7,659 bases of DNA from assembly GCA_002450295.1 (NCBI GenBank), contig DJYX01000256.1, positions 1 to 7,659 of the forward strand, in the 5' to 3' direction. Position 1 is the first letter of the stretch. Each line of letters opens with the position of its first letter. Positions 6,705 to 7,659 of the stretch are shown here, piece by piece. Under the pieces are notes generated by a model. It did no database searches and was not told where the DNA came from. It worked only from the letters and a program-made list of their open reading frames with translations. Both the position numbers and the translations under genes were made by a program. The stretch is from Deltaproteobacteria bacterium UBA6967. GTDB lineage: Bacteria; SAR324; NAC60-12.

Positions 6705-7355
6705 ATGAATTTCCAAGAATTGAAGCATACCCTCTACAGCGCCGTGATCTCAGACACTCTGGACAGCATGGGCTACCTGAACCAGGCACTGAGTTCGGGG
6801 ATTCGTCCTCTAGATGATGGCATGATTCTCTGCGGGCTAGCACGAGTTGGCATCTATATGAAGATTTATCATGACGATGAAAAGGTGAATGTCTACGAGC
6901 ATGAGATTGCTCTAATCGACAGCCTCCAGCCTAATGAAGTCGCTGTTCTGCTCTGTCACCAGCATCATGAGATTGCACCTTGGGGAGAACTGCTCTCCAC
7001 CCGATCACAGTACCTGAAAGCTGCTGGATGCCTAACAGATGGTTCCGTTCGGGACGTCAAGCGTATTCGCCAGATGAACTTTCCTGTCTTTGCCGGAAAT
7101 ATCGGACCTCTCGATAGTAAGCATCGAGGCAAGCTGATGTGGTATGACGTTCCCGGAAAAATTCACGGAGTCAGCGTCAACAGCGGAGACTTTATTTTTG
7201 GTGATGTGGACGGAGTGGTGATCGTACCCCAGCAAATCACAGCAGAAGTCATGGAGAAGGCACTACAGAAAGTGAGGGAAGAAAATCAAGTACGTGGTAT
7301 GTTGGAGAATGGAGTGAGCCTCGCCAAGACCTTTGAAGAGCATGGGATCTTGTGA
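6705..7355 (+). CDS. RraA / HMG-CHA aldolase family protein
   Basis: This 216-residue protein has family-typical length and motifs: SAVISDTLDSMG (12-23), WGELLSTRSQYLKAAGC (93-109), DGSVRDV (112-118) with the Arg-Asp pair R116-D117 used for substrate and Mg2+ binding in pyruvate aldolases of this family, PVFAGNIGP (127-135), and GDFIFGDVDGVVIVP (161-175). Catabolic members split 4-hydroxy-4-methyl-2-oxoglutarate or 4-carboxy-4-hydroxy-2-oxoadipate, or decarboxylate oxaloacetate. RNase E inhibitors (RraA proper) share the fold. Its position in a transporter-amidohydrolase operon favours a metabolic role. It starts six bases after the dppF stop with little Shine-Dalgarno, so coupling to dppF translation is likely. 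It overlaps the next gene by four bases. The exact reaction is not decided by sequence. Confidence 0.87.
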   Translation: MNFQELKHTLYSAVISDTLDSMGYLNQALSSGIRPLDDGMILCGLARVGIYMKIYHDDEKVNVYEHEIALIDSLQPNEVAVLLCHQHHEIAPWGELLSTRSQYLKAAGCLTDGSVRDVKRIRQMNFPVFAGNIGPLDSKHRGKLMWYDVPGKIHGVSVNSGDFIFGDVDGVVIVPQQITAEVMEKALQKVREENQVRGMLENGVSLAKTFEEHGIL

Positions 7356-7659
7356 GCGAAACACAACAAATTGTAGATTGCCATGTCAACATTTGGGATC
7401 CGGCCCACTACTCCCAGAGCTACTTAGAGCAAATTGCCAGAGTGCGGCCCGGAGAACTATTGATCCCAACAGATGCAGACTCTATCTTTGCGGCGATGGA
7501 GCTTGCGCACAAGGTGATCATCTTCTCTCCCCGCTATGGAGATTCAGTGGGAATTCAAGGGGAAGACAGCACAGTATTCAAGGCTGTTCGGAAGTATCCG
7601 GACAAGTTTGTGGGCTTTGCCTACTTTGATCCGAGGGAAGAAGAAGCCCTCGAAAAGCT
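7352..7659 (+). CDS. Amidohydrolase family protein (amidohydrolase_2 type), 3' end missing
   Basis: GTG at 7352 overlaps the preceding TGA (GTGA, 7352-7355) and opens a frame that stays open for 102 codons to the right edge. The N-terminus reads SETQQIVDCHVNIWDPAHYS, which is strand 1 of the metal-dependent TIM-barrel hydrolases/decarboxylases. The later segment VFKAVRKYPDKFVGFAYFDP (about 77-96) matches the family's conserved 'YPDRFxGfaxxdP' element. Canonical members have His-x-His at strand 1; here it is H11-V12-N13, so one usual metal ligand is changed. Members hydrolyse, hydrate or decarboxylate small acids in the cytoplasm. The rest of the barrel lies outside the window. A competing +1 frame at 7333-7629 carries no family signal. 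Confidence 0.83.
   Translation, partial: MSETQQIVDCHVNIWDPAHYSQSYLEQIARVRPGELLIPTDADSIFAAMELAHKVIIFSPRYGDSVGIQGEDSTVFKAVRKYPDKFVGFAYFDPREEEALEK

Noticed and set aside
7333..7629. A 98-codon frame over the amidohydrolase start
   Set aside because: It has no recognisable domain, overlaps the end of the RraA-like gene, and competes with the GTG frame at 7352 that has clear amidohydrolase motifs and stays open to the edge.

Overview
The window is a dense, single-strand (+) run of eight genes from a bacterium with about 50% GC. It is built around a complete dipeptide/oligopeptide-type ABC importer. The organism is probably Gram-negative: the substrate-binding protein has a signal peptide with no lipobox cysteine, which suits a free periplasmic protein. 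The gene content fits an uncultured environmental heterotroph, but no marker gene allows a firm taxonomic call.

Layout: (1) the 3' part of a class III PLP-dependent aminotransferase gene of the glutamate-1-semialdehyde aminomutase-like type, cut by the left edge; (2) a 96-base gap holding a perfect Shine-Dalgarno plus ATG that opens only a three-codon frame; (3) a periplasmic substrate-binding protein of the SBP_bac_5 family; (4) a strong hairpin; (5) dppB-, dppC-, dppD- and dppF-like genes, tightly packed or overlapping; (6) an RraA/HMG-aldolase-family gene; (7) the 5' part of an amidohydrolase (amidohydrolase_2 type) gene, starting with GTG inside the RraA stop and running off the right edge.

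The main discovery is in the substrate-binding protein. Its family landmarks are in circularly permuted order. The block that normally forms the C-terminal half (NPLSDSRVRQAIAYAID, then YDPDKARQLLKEA, then the terminal LPLYYQQAFIY segment) comes straight after the signal peptide. The block that normally forms the N-terminal half (VLFDRLI, LTFELKNGLQWHDGSAITAEEI, NPVGSGPYKV, ARIDEIV) follows it. The protein ends at WFNKYAKN, the place where a normal family member would continue into NPLSDSRVRQA. Length and content correspond to one complete domain set with nothing duplicated or missing, so this looks like a true permutation and not a fusion or broken gene. The cut falls at or near one of the two strands that cross the hinge in OppA/DppA folds.

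Functionally, the binding protein should deliver a small solute to the DppBC channel, powered by DppDF. The RraA-like protein and amidohydrolase, probably cotranscribed, would act on the imported compound or its breakdown product. The aminotransferase may be in the same pathway. The substrate cannot be read from sequence.
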